A stretch of DNA of 64,000 bases from an uncultured Prevotella sp. (lineage in GTDB: Bacteria > Bacteroidota > Bacteroidia > Bacteroidales > Bacteroidaceae), in contig CAMJGE010000004.1 in assembly GCA_946405145.1 (NCBI GenBank), positions 62,001-126,000 on the forward strand, written 5' to 3'. Both the position numbers and the translations under genes were made by a program. The notes under the pieces are model-generated. The model ran no database searches, had not been told where the DNA came from, and saw only the letters and a list, made by a program, of their open reading frames with translations. Shown one piece after another: positions 9,140 to 16,967 of the stretch (its first letter is position 1; every line of letters starts with the position of its first letter).

Positions 9140-9199
9140 CGACGTTTTTTTTAACCCACAATAGTTTTGGGACTTTTTTATTGTAAAAGTACACTTCTT

Positions 9200-9247
9200 T
9201 TGATTTAAATCAATCGGTTGTGTACGAACACACTGTGATTGTGTTCG
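9200..9247. repeat. Two palindromes downstream of ksgA
   Basis: TTGATTTAAATCAA (9200-9213) is a perfect 14-bp palindrome. CGAACACA at 9225-9232 pairs with TGTGTTCG at 9240-9247. The second begins 10 bases beyond the ksgA stop codon on its strand and may act as a weak terminator, but no T tract follows. Confidence 0.5.
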
Positions 9248-9256
9248 ATAACAGCC

Positions 9257-10054
9257 CTAAATCTCCTTCAAGTCCTCCCCCACGAGATTGGTCAATTCCA
9301 CAAATTCCGGGATAGAAAGTTGTTCAGGACGCCGGGTGAGAAGTGAGGCCTGAGCAGTGAAAATTGAAGCATCTGCAGGCAGAATCTGTTTCAATGAGAC
9401 GCGCAACATCTTTCTACGCTGGTTGAACACTGTCTTTACCACTCGACGGAAGAGTTGTTCATCGCAGCCCAGATCTGTCACCTCGTTACGTGTCATGCGA
9501 ATCACGGCACTCTGCACCTTGGGCGGTGGATTAAACACACCAGGTTCCACAGTGAAGAGATAGTCCACATGATACCATGCCTGAATCAGCACCGACAGAA
9601 TGCCGTATTGCTTATTACCAGGCTGAGACGCCATACGTACTGCCACCTCGTGCTGGATCATACCAGTACAACAAGGGATCAGATCTTTATTATCAAGCAT
9701 CTTAAAGAAAATCTGCGAGGAGATATCATAAGGATAGTTACCCGTCAACACAAACTGCTGTCCGCCGAACACCTCGTTCAGATCCATCCTGAGGAAGTCG
9801 CCTTCGATGATTGGGGCTTCCCGCTCCCGAAAGAGAGTCGCCTTCAGGTAGTCCACTGACTCACGATCGATCTCCACCACCTTGAATGGACGCGGCTTCT
9901 CAACAAGAAACTGCGTCATCACACCCATACCAGGTCCCACTTCAAGCACAGGGATATTAGGACAGGCATCTACGGTATCAGCTATCGCCTTGGCAATATT
10001 CAAGTCGGTCAGAAAATGCTGACCGAGATTCTTCTTGGGTCTTACTTGCTTCAT
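9257..10054 (-). CDS. rsmA: 16S rRNA dimethyladenosine methyltransferase (KsgA/RsmA)
   Basis: 265 residues from the ATG at 10054 (MKQVRPKKNLGQHFL). A SAM-binding motif follows (VLEVGPGMGVMTQ), then the catalytic NYPYD (NLPY-type) motif and the FNPPPKVQSAV segment, all typical of KsgA. It dimethylates two adjacent adenines in the 3' helix of 16S rRNA during late 30S assembly. An upstream extension of the frame (to 10123) would run through the promoter, so 10054 is the start. Only 5 bases separate the promoter -7 box from this ATG, so the mRNA should be leaderless or nearly so. Confidence 0.94.
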   Translation of the reverse strand: MKQVRPKKNLGQHFLTDLNIAKAIADTVDACPNIPVLEVGPGMGVMTQFLVEKPRPFKVVEIDRESVDYLKATLFREREAPIIEGDFLRMDLNEVFGGQQFVLTGNYPYDISSQIFFKMLDNKDLIPCCTGMIQHEVAVRMASQPGNKQYGILSVLIQAWYHVDYLFTVEPGVFNPPPKVQSAVIRMTRNEVTDLGCDEQLFRRVVKTVFNQRRKMLRVSLKQILPADASIFTAQASLLTRRPEQLSIPEFVELTNLVGEDLKEI

Positions 10055-10059
10055 GGCTG

Positions 10060-10091
10060 CAAAGTTACGAATAAGTGAGAGATTTTCCAAA
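10060..10091 (-). promoter_or_regulatory. ksgA promoter
   Basis: On the minus strand: TTTG (10088-10091), 20-base spacer, TAACTTTG (10060-10067). This is an ideal Bacteroidetes promoter whose -7 box ends 5 bases before the ATG. Confidence 0.8.
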
Positions 10092-10105
10092 TAATCTACA
10101 AAAAA

Positions 10106-10137
10106 AAGACGGACCAGATTCACATCCAGTCCGCTTT
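10106..10137 (-). terminator. Terminator of the 30-residue peptide gene
   Basis: On the minus strand a GCGGACTGGAT arm pairs with ATCTGGTCCGT (with wobble pairs), followed by a run of eight T. It lies between the small gene and the ksgA promoter. Confidence 0.75.
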
Positions 10138-10166
10138 TACTATGCTTTCTTCTAACTTAACTTTCG

Positions 10167-10259
10167 TTACTTAACACCTAAATTCATGTCGTTATTTACC
10201 TTCACGGCCTCAGCAATACATACTGCAACGACAAATGAAACCATAAATAATACTGTCAT
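10167..10259 (-). CDS. Small membrane peptide, 30 residues, unrecognised
   Basis: The ATG at 10259 is preceded by AAAGGA about 8 bases upstream. The product starts MTVLFMVSFVVAVCIAEAV, one hydrophobic helix of about 18 residues, and ends in a polar tail (KVNNDMNLGVK). It has its own promoter (-7 at 10316-10323) and its own intrinsic terminator, which favours a real gene over a chance frame. A longer frame to 10349 would cross the promoter. Its promoter/leader closely matches that of the ORF-less RNA at 8850-9126. It is not the known Bacteroidetes 'smalltalk' peptide by sequence. Possible roles (membrane stress peptide, toxin-like peptide) are speculation. Confidence 0.6.
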   Translation of the reverse strand: MTVLFMVSFVVAVCIAEAVKVNNDMNLGVK

Positions 10260-10315
10260 ACTTAATTTCCTTTCTCTAATCGTTAATTTGTTATCCTGTT
10301 TGTCTTTTGACGATG

Positions 10316-10323
10316 CAAAGGTA
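10316..10323 (-). promoter_or_regulatory. -7 element of the small membrane peptide gene
   Basis: TACCTTTG on the minus strand with GTTG about 20 bases upstream in the -33 position. The downstream leader shares GTCAAAAGACAAA with the promoter at 9132-9139. Confidence 0.65.
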
Positions 10324-10401
10324 CGATTGTTTACGCACACAGGCAACATTTTGATTCAAAAAAGGCATAAAAAGTATCATTTCATTGACACGTGTCAAGT
10401 T

Positions 10402-11862
10402 TTATTCCTTCCTGGGAATGTCTTCGAGGGTCTTCTTCAGTAGCTGCCAGAAAGGCTCAACCGTTGCGATGAGGGCACGCTCACTAGTGGTGTGAGGCGA
10501 CTTCATGGTAGGTCCGAATGAGACGACATCGAGATTGGGATACTTGCCCAGAATGACCGAGCACTCCAAACCTGCGTGGTCCACCTGGATGATGCCGTCA
10601 AGGCCGAACAACTTCTTGTAGTCCTTCAGCAGCAGGTGTAGGATTTCTGAGTCGGGGTTGGGATCCCAGCCACTGTATGAGCCTGCGGTCTCTACCTTCA
10701 TGCCAGCCATGTTAAAGCAGCTTTCCAGCATCTTGACAATGTAGTCTTTCATATCCTCGCGACTCGAGCGAGCCAAGATCTTGAAAACGGAGTGTCCATC
10801 CTCGATGTCAATGATGGCCAGATTTGACGAGGTCTCTACTACGCTGGGGTAAGAAGGTATCATGCGTACTACGCCATCGTGACAGGCGTAAATGGCATCG
10901 ATGAGGTTGTCTTGAATTTCAACGGGTACCTGCTTGGCAGGAGTTTCCACACGTTCCACATAGAACTTAATGCCTGTCTCAATGCCCTTAAACTGGCTGT
11001 TGAGTTCGGCCAGCCAGTCTTCTGCCAGTTCTCCGAGGGCTTCCACGTTCTCCTTCGGCAGCGTCAGCAAGGCTTCTGCTTTATAGGGAATGACGTTGCG
11101 CACCTTGCCACCATGCCATGATGTCAGACGGGCATCCAACTGCTCGATGGCCTCGCGGACAAAGCGTACCAGTTGCTTGTTGGCATTGGCGCGGCCTTCG
11201 TGAATCTCCAGACCGCTATGACCGCTGCGCAGTCCTTTCAGTGTCACCAGTACGGCAGCATCCTCAGGATCGGTATCTACCTCCTGGTAGTCGAGGGTGG
11301 CGGTAATGTCGATACCACCGGCAGAACCGATGACGAACTTACCCCATGTCTCTGAGTCGAGGTTCAGGAGAATGTCGCCTTGCAGTTCACTGGCAGGCAG
11401 TTCGTTGGCACCAAACATGCCTGTTTCCTCATCACGGGTGATGAGTGCTTCGATAGGGCCGTGCTTCAGACTTTTGTCCTCCATAACAGACATGATGGCG
11501 GCAACGCCAAGTCCATTGTCGGCTCCTAATGTGGTACCTTTGGCCTTCACCCAGCCATTGTCAATCCAAGGGCGGATGGGGTCAGTCTCGAAGTTGTGTG
11601 TCGATTCGGTGTCACGCTCAGGCACCATGTCCATGTGGGCCTGCAGGATGACACCCTTGCGGTTCTCCATGCCTGCCGATGCCGGCTTGCGCATCACGAT
11701 GTTTCCGGCGGGGTCCTTGAAGGCCTCGACGCCTACTTCTTTGGCAAAATCGAGCAGGAACTGTTGGATCTTCTCCAGGTGTCCTGATGGTCGTGGTACT
11801 TGTGTCAGTGCATAGAAGTTCTTCCAAATGCACTTTGGATTCAGATTTTGAATTTCGTTCAT
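10402..11862 (-). CDS. pepD: Aminoacyl-histidine dipeptidase (M20 family)
   Basis: 486 residues, cytoplasmic zinc peptidase. The metal-binding motifs are in order: QAHMDMVPE near residue 76, GADNGLGVA near 115 with its bridging aspartate, and TRDEETGMFGA near 145 with the catalytic glutamate. PepD cleaves Xaa-His dipeptides and other dipeptides. It overlaps the upstream membrane-protein gene by 4 bases (ATGA), so both come from one transcript. Confidence 0.93.
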   Translation of the reverse strand: MNEIQNLNPKCIWKNFYALTQVPRPSGHLEKIQQFLLDFAKEVGVEAFKDPAGNIVMRKPASAGMENRKGVILQAHMDMVPERDTESTHNFETDPIRPWIDNGWVKAKGTTLGADNGLGVAAIMSVMEDKSLKHGPIEALITRDEETGMFGANELPASELQGDILLNLDSETWGKFVIGSAGGIDITATLDYQEVDTDPEDAAVLVTLKGLRSGHSGLEIHEGRANANKQLVRFVREAIEQLDARLTSWHGGKVRNVIPYKAEALLTLPKENVEALGELAEDWLAELNSQFKGIETGIKFYVERVETPAKQVPVEIQDNLIDAIYACHDGVVRMIPSYPSVVETSSNLAIIDIEDGHSVFKILARSSREDMKDYIVKMLESCFNMAGMKVETAGSYSGWDPNPDSEILHLLLKDYKKLFGLDGIIQVDHAGLECSVILGKYPNLDVVSFGPTMKSPHTTSERALIATVEPFWQLLKKTLEDIPRKE

Positions 11863-12866
11863 AATACTATCGTTTTAGATTGAATACGTTTCGTATATAG
11901 TAGGGCAGCCCAGGCGTAGATGCCGAGGGCAATGACAAGCATGGTCTGAACGGTGTGGACGATCAGCACGAACCAGAGGGCTTGTTCATCGGCGACACCA
12001 TAGAGAATCAGCATGGTCTTGATGGCGAAGTGCCAGGGGCCGGCACCGTTGGGTGTTGGTACGATGACGGCAAAGTTGGCTACGACAAACGATACGAGGG
12101 CACACCCGATACCCAGGTGCGACGTGAAGTCGAAGCAAAAGAACGTGAGATAATAATGCAGGAAGTAGCACACCCAGATACCAATGGAGAAAAACAGGTA
12201 GAGGGGCAGGTTCTTGACCCTTTTCAACGAGAGTACACCTTCCCAGATGCCATTCAAGGTCATCTTCACCTTATTATATATAGAGAAGTTCTTCAGCAAC
12301 AGATGGAGCAGGATGAGGGCGGCGATGGCACAGATGGCTGTGACGATATAGCCCATCGAGGAGAAGCGGTCAAGGATGTGGTCAATCGAGGTGCCTGTCT
12401 TCTGGAAGAAGGTGCCGAAGGTACTCATCTCTACCAACAGGATCAAGCTCGAATAGCCCATGACAATGAGAGTATCTACCGCACGCTCAGTAACCACAGT
12501 GCCCAGAGCCTTTGAGAAGGAGATGCCCTCGTAACGCTTCAGCACGCCACAACGTGTGAACTCGCCGATACGTGGGATGATCAGGCTCACAGCGTATGAC
12601 AGGAAGATGGCATAGAGACAGGTTGAAGACCTGGGCGACTCACCCATAGGCTCCAATGTCTGTTTCCATCGCCAGCCACGAAACATCTGTGCCAGGATGC
12701 CGAAAGGGAATGAGAGGAGCATCCAGGTCCAATCCATCTCAGAGGTCATGACATGCAGGAATCGTCCGAAATCCTCTCCCCTATACATCCAATATAGAAT
12801 AGCCCCGCCCAAAAGAACGGGGAAGATGATTTTAGAGGCATTGATGAAAATCGTTTTTATTTCCAT
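11859..12866 (-). CDS. YbhN/UPF0104-type membrane protein (lysylphosphatidylglycerol synthase TM region family)
   Basis: 335 residues with about 8 hydrophobic helices and the conserved RGWRWKQTLEP segment (about residue 65) and the IPRIGEFTRCGVLKRYEG segment in an early loop. The family holds the membrane domain of lysyl-phosphatidylglycerol synthases and related flippase-like proteins; this gene has no synthase domain. The substrate is unknown. Only 5 bases separate the TATCTTTG -7 box (12872-12879, minus) from the ATG, so translation is probably from a leaderless mRNA. It is divergent from corA. Confidence 0.8.
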   Translation of the reverse strand: MEIKTIFINASKIIFPVLLGGAILYWMYRGEDFGRFLHVMTSEMDWTWMLLSFPFGILAQMFRGWRWKQTLEPMGESPRSSTCLYAIFLSYAVSLIIPRIGEFTRCGVLKRYEGISFSKALGTVVTERAVDTLIVMGYSSLILLVEMSTFGTFFQKTGTSIDHILDRFSSMGYIVTAICAIAALILLHLLLKNFSIYNKVKMTLNGIWEGVLSLKRVKNLPLYLFFSIGIWVCYFLHYYLTFFCFDFTSHLGIGCALVSFVVANFAVIVPTPNGAGPWHFAIKTMLILYGVADEQALWFVLIVHTVQTMLVIALGIYAWAALLYTKRIQSKTIVL

Positions 12867-12909
12867 GGGTGCAAAGATACGATTAATCGAGCAAAAAACT
12901 CAATAAAAA

Positions 12910-12941
12910 TTTGTTTTTTTACTCACTAATTATTATCTTTG
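12910..12941 (+). promoter_or_regulatory. Promoter of the corA leader transcript
   Basis: TTTG (12910-12913), 20-base spacer, TATCTTTG (12934-12941). It gives a leader of about 135 bases in front of corA, unusually long for this window. Confidence 0.8.
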
Positions 12942-12971
12942 CACCCGATAACTCAAATTATTAACAAAATT

Positions 12972-13007
12972 ATGGACGATTACCCGGCGGACAATTACAA
13001 TTTGTAA
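12972..13007 (+). CDS. Putative 11-residue leader peptide of corA
   Basis: The frame reads MDDYPADNYNL and stops at TAA. It sits about 25 bases after the predicted transcription start and before a hairpin that hides the corA ribosome binding site. It carries two acidic residues and a proline right after the start. In enterobacteria, acidic/proline-rich leader peptides such as MgtL make ribosomes unstable at low Mg2+ and control a Mg2+ transporter. The same logic here is inference; no homology is claimed, and no strong Shine-Dalgarno is seen. Confidence 0.4.
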   Translation: MDDYPADNYNL

Positions 13008-13030
13008 AGGCGGGGGATGGCGAGCAAGGC

Positions 13031-13082
13031 TGCTAATCCCTTTGCCGCTAAAACCATTTCACAAACGAAAAAAGGATTAGCA
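13031..13082 (+). promoter_or_regulatory. Hairpin covering the corA ribosome binding site
   Basis: TGCTAATCC (13031-13039) pairs perfectly with GGATTAGCA (13074-13082); TTT at 13041-13043 extends it to AAA at 13071-13073 past a bulged C. The AAAGGA ribosome binding site lies inside the stem and the ATG follows at 13085. Opening this stem would be needed for good translation. Confidence 0.65.
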
Positions 13083-13084
13083 CA

Positions 13085-14011
13085 ATGAAGACTTTCTGGA
13101 ACACCCAAGGCGGACTGACCCAGCTCACAGAGTGGCAGCCCAATTGCTGGATACAGGTGACATGCCCCACCGAAGAAGACCAGCACGAACTCGAAGAGAA
13201 GTTCAACATCCCCGATTACTTCATGTCGGACATCAGCGATACCGATGAGCGAGCCCGATATGAATACGACGACGGTTGGATGCTGATCATCCTGCGTATC
13301 CCCTATGTCAAGGAGATCCGCAGTCGTACACCCTATACCACCGTGCCCCTTGGTATCATCCACAAACGCGATGTCACCATCACCGTGTGTTATTACGAGA
13401 CCAACATGATGATCGACTTCCTCTCCTTCCAGCAGAAGCGGGGCGAGGGTTTCACCGATCATGTTGATATGATCTTCCGTCTGTTCCTCTCCAGTGCCGT
13501 CTGGTATCTGAAACGCCTGAAGCAGATCTCTATGCTGGTAGATAAAGCCAAGCGCAACCTTGACAAGGAGGTGAACAATGAGAGTCTGATCGGCCTCAGC
13601 CGCCTGCAGGACTCACTCACCTACTTCCAGACCTCCATCCGAGGCAACGAGAACCTGCTGCAGAAGCTGAAGTTCAAGTTGCAGATCGACGAGCTTGATG
13701 CCGACCTGATCGAGGATGTCAACATCGAGATGTCGCAGGCCCGTGAGACCACCAGCATCTACTCAAACATCCTGGAATCCACGATGAACACCTACCAGAG
13801 TATCATCAACAATAATATGAACACCGTGATGCGTACGCTCACCTCAGTCACCATTATCATGATGATACCCACACTCGTCACCTCCATGTTTGGAATGAAC
13901 CTCATCAACGGTATGGAGGCCAAGCCCTGGGGATTCGTCTTCGCCATCATCTTCTCAGTGTGCGTTTCAGGGTTGGCATGGCTCTTATTCCGCCGCAAGC
14001 GACTTGTGTAG
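13085..14011 (+). CDS. corA: CorA family magnesium/divalent cation transporter
   Basis: 308 residues. A long cytoplasmic alpha/beta and coiled-coil N-terminal part is followed by two C-terminal membrane helices, with the family signature GMN in MFGMNL at the end of the first. The loop after it (INGMEAKPWG) is where the YGMNFxxMPE-type signature of CorA sits, here divergent. CorA forms a homopentameric Mg2+ channel. It has a 135-base leader with a tiny frame and an RBS-blocking hairpin. The transport ion is inferred from family. Confidence 0.92.
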   Translation: MKTFWNTQGGLTQLTEWQPNCWIQVTCPTEEDQHELEEKFNIPDYFMSDISDTDERARYEYDDGWMLIILRIPYVKEIRSRTPYTTVPLGIIHKRDVTITVCYYETNMMIDFLSFQQKRGEGFTDHVDMIFRLFLSSAVWYLKRLKQISMLVDKAKRNLDKEVNNESLIGLSRLQDSLTYFQTSIRGNENLLQKLKFKLQIDELDADLIEDVNIEMSQARETTSIYSNILESTMNTYQSIINNNMNTVMRTLTSVTIIMMIPTLVTSMFGMNLINGMEAKPWGFVFAIIFSVCVSGLAWLLFRRKRLV

Positions 14012-14086
14012 GAGTGGAAAAGTTAAAAAAATAAAACAATAAACACTTTTTCACTTTTCACTTCTGCCATTTCACGCCTTTTTATT

Positions 14087-14094
14087 ACCTTTGA
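14087..14094 (+). promoter_or_regulatory. -7 element of the DUF349 gene
   Basis: TACCTTTG, 58 bases before the ATG at 14153. No clear -33 box. Confidence 0.5.
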
Positions 14095-14152
14095 CCCCAA
14101 ATGTGATGATGCTTTGCGTCATTAAGTGTATAGTCAATAACTAAATAGTTAA

Positions 14153-15994
14153 ATGATGGACTCTCAAGAAAAAGCCCTTGAACAGGGACAGAATGAAGTA
14201 ATCAAGGAAGAAGAAGTAAGTGCTCAGGCAGTGGAGACACCAGCAGAAGAGCCAGCTTCTCAAGTAGAAACCAAGGAAGAGCAGCCGCAGAAGGTCTATG
14301 CCAGCAAGGAAGAGATCTTAGAGCGTGTGCGCGAGATTGCCCATGGCGACGAGGCCCCTCAGAAAGAAGAGGTCGATGCGCTGAAGACAGCATTCTACAA
14401 GCTCCACATTGCCGAGCGTGAGGCCAGCCTCAAGGCTTACATCGATGGCGGCGGCGATCCCGAACAGTATCAGATTGTGCCAGATAGTGTCGAAGAAGCC
14501 TTCAAGGCCGAGATGGGCATTATCAAAGAGAAGCGTGCCAAGCTCTTCAAGGAGCAGGAAGCAGAGAAGCAGGAGAATCTGACCAAGAAACTCGACATCA
14601 TCGAGAAGATCAAGTCCATGATTACCACCCCTGAAGAGGCCAACAAGAGCTATCAGGAGTTCAAGACCCTTCAGCAGCAGTGGCGCGAGATCAAGAACGT
14701 ACCTGCAGAGAAGGCCAATGAGCTCTGGCGCAACTACCAGCTTTACGTAGAGCAGTTCTACGATATGCTCCGTCTGAACAGCATTGCTCGCGATGAAGAC
14801 TTCAAGAAGAACCTTGAGGCCAAGACCCGTCTCTGTGAGATAGCCGAGAATCTGGCTAACGAAGAAGATGTCATCAGCGCCTTCCATCAGCTTCAGAAGC
14901 TCCATCAGGAATACCGCGAGATCGGTCCTGTAGCCAAAGAGCAGCGCGAGGAGATATGGAACCGCTTCAAGGCAGCCTCCACCGTTATCAACAAGCGCCA
15001 TCAGCAGCACTTCGAAGGCATCCGTTCCCGCGAAGAGGACAACCTGGCACGCAAGACAGTGCTCTGCGAGAAGGTAGAAGCTATCGCAGCCGAAGAGAAC
15101 AAGGGCAGCGGCGACTGGGAGAAGCGCACCAAGCAGATCATCGAACTGCAGGCGGAGTGGAAGACCATCGGCTTCGCTCCCCAGAAGATGAATGTCAAGA
15201 TTTTTGAGCGCTTCCGTGCAGCCTGCGACGACTTCTTCGGACGCAAGGCAGAATATTTCAAGGGGTTGAAAGACACCTTCAAGGAGAATGCCGACAAGAA
15301 GCGTGCCCTCATCGAGAAGGCCAAAGCCCTGCAAGACTCTACAGAGTGGAAATCCACTGGCGACAAGCTCATTGCCCTGCAGAGAGAATGGAAGACCATC
15401 GGTATCGTACCTAAGAAACTGGGCGACCAGCTCTGGAATGAGTTCCTTGGTGCCTGCAACAAGTTCTTCGAGGCCCGCAAAGCAGCAGGCGCAGGACAGC
15501 ACAGCGAGGAGTATGCCAACCTCGACAAGAAGCGCGAGGTCGTTGCCAAGCTGAAGAGCATCGCTGAGGAAGCCGGCGAGAACATCCAGGAGAAGGTGCA
15601 GAGCCTCGTAGAGGAGTACAACGCCATCGGCCATGTGCCCTTCAAGGAGAAGGATAAGATCTACGAAGAGTACCACGCTGTGCTCGACAAGCTCTATAAG
15701 GACCTGAACATCAGCGTGGCAAAGCGCCGCCTGAACAACTTCAAGCAGAACCTGAAACAGGTAGCAGAGCGAGGCGAGAATGCCCTCGACAATGAGCGCG
15801 CCCGTCTGTTCCGTCAGTATGAAGCCATCAAGCAGGAGGTTCAGACCTACGAAAACAACCTCGGTTTCCTGAATGCCAGCTCAAAGAAGGGCAACAGCCT
15901 GATCGACGAGATGAACCGCAAGGTACAGAAGCTCAAGGACGATATGAACCTCGTCAGAGAGAAGATCAAGGCCATCGATGCCGAAAACAAATAA
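14153..15994 (+). CDS. DUF349 repeat protein
   Basis: 613 residues, no signal peptide. The first 50 residues are acidic and low-complexity. The rest is almost all charged alpha-helix, with repeats that carry the W-x-x-I/G pattern of DUF349: QQQWREIKNVP, QAEWKTIGFAP and QREWKTIGIVP are clear copies about 70 residues apart. The function of the domain is not well defined. Two start codons (14153 and 14156) are adjacent. An intrinsic terminator begins 5 bases after the stop. Confidence 0.9.
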   Translation: MMDSQEKALEQGQNEVIKEEEVSAQAVETPAEEPASQVETKEEQPQKVYASKEEILERVREIAHGDEAPQKEEVDALKTAFYKLHIAEREASLKAYIDGGGDPEQYQIVPDSVEEAFKAEMGIIKEKRAKLFKEQEAEKQENLTKKLDIIEKIKSMITTPEEANKSYQEFKTLQQQWREIKNVPAEKANELWRNYQLYVEQFYDMLRLNSIARDEDFKKNLEAKTRLCEIAENLANEEDVISAFHQLQKLHQEYREIGPVAKEQREEIWNRFKAASTVINKRHQQHFEGIRSREEDNLARKTVLCEKVEAIAAEENKGSGDWEKRTKQIIELQAEWKTIGFAPQKMNVKIFERFRAACDDFFGRKAEYFKGLKDTFKENADKKRALIEKAKALQDSTEWKSTGDKLIALQREWKTIGIVPKKLGDQLWNEFLGACNKFFEARKAAGAGQHSEEYANLDKKREVVAKLKSIAEEAGENIQEKVQSLVEEYNAIGHVPFKEKDKIYEEYHAVLDKLYKDLNISVAKRRLNNFKQNLKQVAERGENALDNERARLFRQYEAIKQEVQTYENNLGFLNASSKKGNSLIDEMNRKVQKLKDDMNLVREKIKAIDAENK

Positions 15995-15998
15995 GGAC

Positions 15999-16023
15999 AA
16001 AGGCTTCCCTCCCGGAAGCCTTT
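15999..16023 (+). terminator. Terminator of the DUF349 gene
   Basis: AAAGGCTTCC (15999-16008) pairs perfectly with GGAAGCCTTT (16014-16023), followed by GCTTTT. Confidence 0.85.
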
Positions 16024-16048
16024 GCTTTTCATGCTTATGCTTACGAAA

Positions 16049-16612
16049 ATGTTTGAAATAATAGACACCGCAGGATCAGGCGACAAACGAGACCCGCGTA
16101 TGCGCGACATTGAGGCAGAGATGATACGGAGTCATGCCTTATGCCTGAAGATCTCGTCCAGGAAGCCTACTGACCCAGACTACAAGAGTCTGCTGGAAGA
16201 ATTGTTCCAGTGTGAGGTCGACGACAGTACCGCTATTGTCTCCCCCTTCTATTGTGATTGCGGATGCCGGATGACAATAGGAAAAAATGTGATCATCAAC
16301 AAAGGCGCAACGATACTCTCTCCGGGAAAAGTTGAGATAGAAGACAACGTACTGATAGGACCAGAAGTTAAGATTGCGACAGTCGATCACGACTTCTACG
16401 ATCGCCACAACTTACTCCACTTCGGCAAGGTGACAATCAAGGAGAACGCGTGGATTAGCATCGGTGCCATCATCTGTCCGGGCGTAACAATAGGTAGAAA
16501 TGCCGTCGTAGCCGCAGGCGCCGTCGTAACAAAGGATGTCCCAGACAACGTGGTGGTTGGTGGCAACCCTGCCCGATTCATCAAGGAGCTAGATCCGCAA
16601 AAACTATCCTGA
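16049..16612 (+). CDS. Hexapeptide-repeat O-acetyltransferase (maltose/galactoside type)
   Basis: 187 residues from ATG 16049; ATGs at 16031 and 16037 are alternatives, but they sit at the foot of the preceding terminator. The C-terminal two thirds is a left-handed beta-helix of hexapeptide repeats (IGKNVIINKGA, IEDNVLIGPEVKI, IKENAWISIGAII) with the cap VVGGNPARFIKEL. The catalytic histidine is probably in TVDHDFY, where most relatives have THP. The family transfers acetyl from acetyl-CoA to sugars. The real acceptor is unknown. It has no clear promoter of its own, so read-through of the 15999-16023 hairpin is possible. Confidence 0.82.
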   Translation: MFEIIDTAGSGDKRDPRMRDIEAEMIRSHALCLKISSRKPTDPDYKSLLEELFQCEVDDSTAIVSPFYCDCGCRMTIGKNVIINKGATILSPGKVEIEDNVLIGPEVKIATVDHDFYDRHNLLHFGKVTIKENAWISIGAIICPGVTIGRNAVVAAGAVVTKDVPDNVVVGGNPARFIKELDPQKLS

Positions 16613-16924
16613 CCACCAACGGCACGTTGGCACGAAAGGGAGACTGAAAGTTAGCTCGCAGCCGATTTTAACATTTCAAGGTTTTTGGGAAAACGCTTGC
16701 AGGAGTGATGAATTTTTACACCTTTGCAGTGTCAAATGTGAGAGGTGGAGACACCGCACTTTAAGGATAATAATTGCGAGATTTAAATCTAGATTTTGCG
16801 CGCATTAATGGTAGCAAGTTTTTCTTTAAAAGTGGTTTAAAACGGCTCAGTCAGGCGATGACGATAGAATAAATAAATTTCTTTACAGATAGACAGACAA
16901 AGAGAGAGAGAAAGAAGAAAAAAA
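16613..16924. other. Non-coding gap with a weak promoter-like site
   Basis: No credible gene on either strand. At 16719-16726 CACCTTTG misses the -7 consensus by one base, with CTTG 19 bases upstream; the bases after it (GCAGTGTCAAA) match the promoter region at 9132. Also present are a small GGTG-GAGA-CACC hairpin near 16746 and a 12-bp palindrome AGATTTAAATCT near 16783. The right edge is a purine-rich run (GACAAAGAGAGAG) next to the ndk terminator. Confidence 0.5.
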
Positions 16925-16942
16925 AGAGAGCCGAAGCTCTCT
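16925..16942 (-). terminator. ndk terminator
   Basis: On the minus strand AGAGAGC and GCTCTCT form a 7-bp stem closed by a stable TTCG tetraloop, followed by a T-rich run of TTTTTTTCTT. It lies 25 bases after the ndk stop. Confidence 0.88.
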
Positions 16943-16967
16943 CCTACTTTGGGGTATGTAGGTTTAC

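Noticed and set aside
10167..10259. Identification of the 30-residue peptide as the Bacteroidetes 'smalltalk' protein
   Set aside because: Length is similar, but the sequence and the neighbourhood (no HU-family gene) do not match.
14318..15676. 452-residue frame on the minus strand inside the DUF349 gene
   Set aside because: Its Leu/Val-rich pattern is the shadow of the charged helical repeats on the plus strand, and it has no family motif, promoter or ribosome binding site.
16925..16942. Plus-strand terminator
   Set aside because: The T tract is only on the minus strand, which fits ndk.
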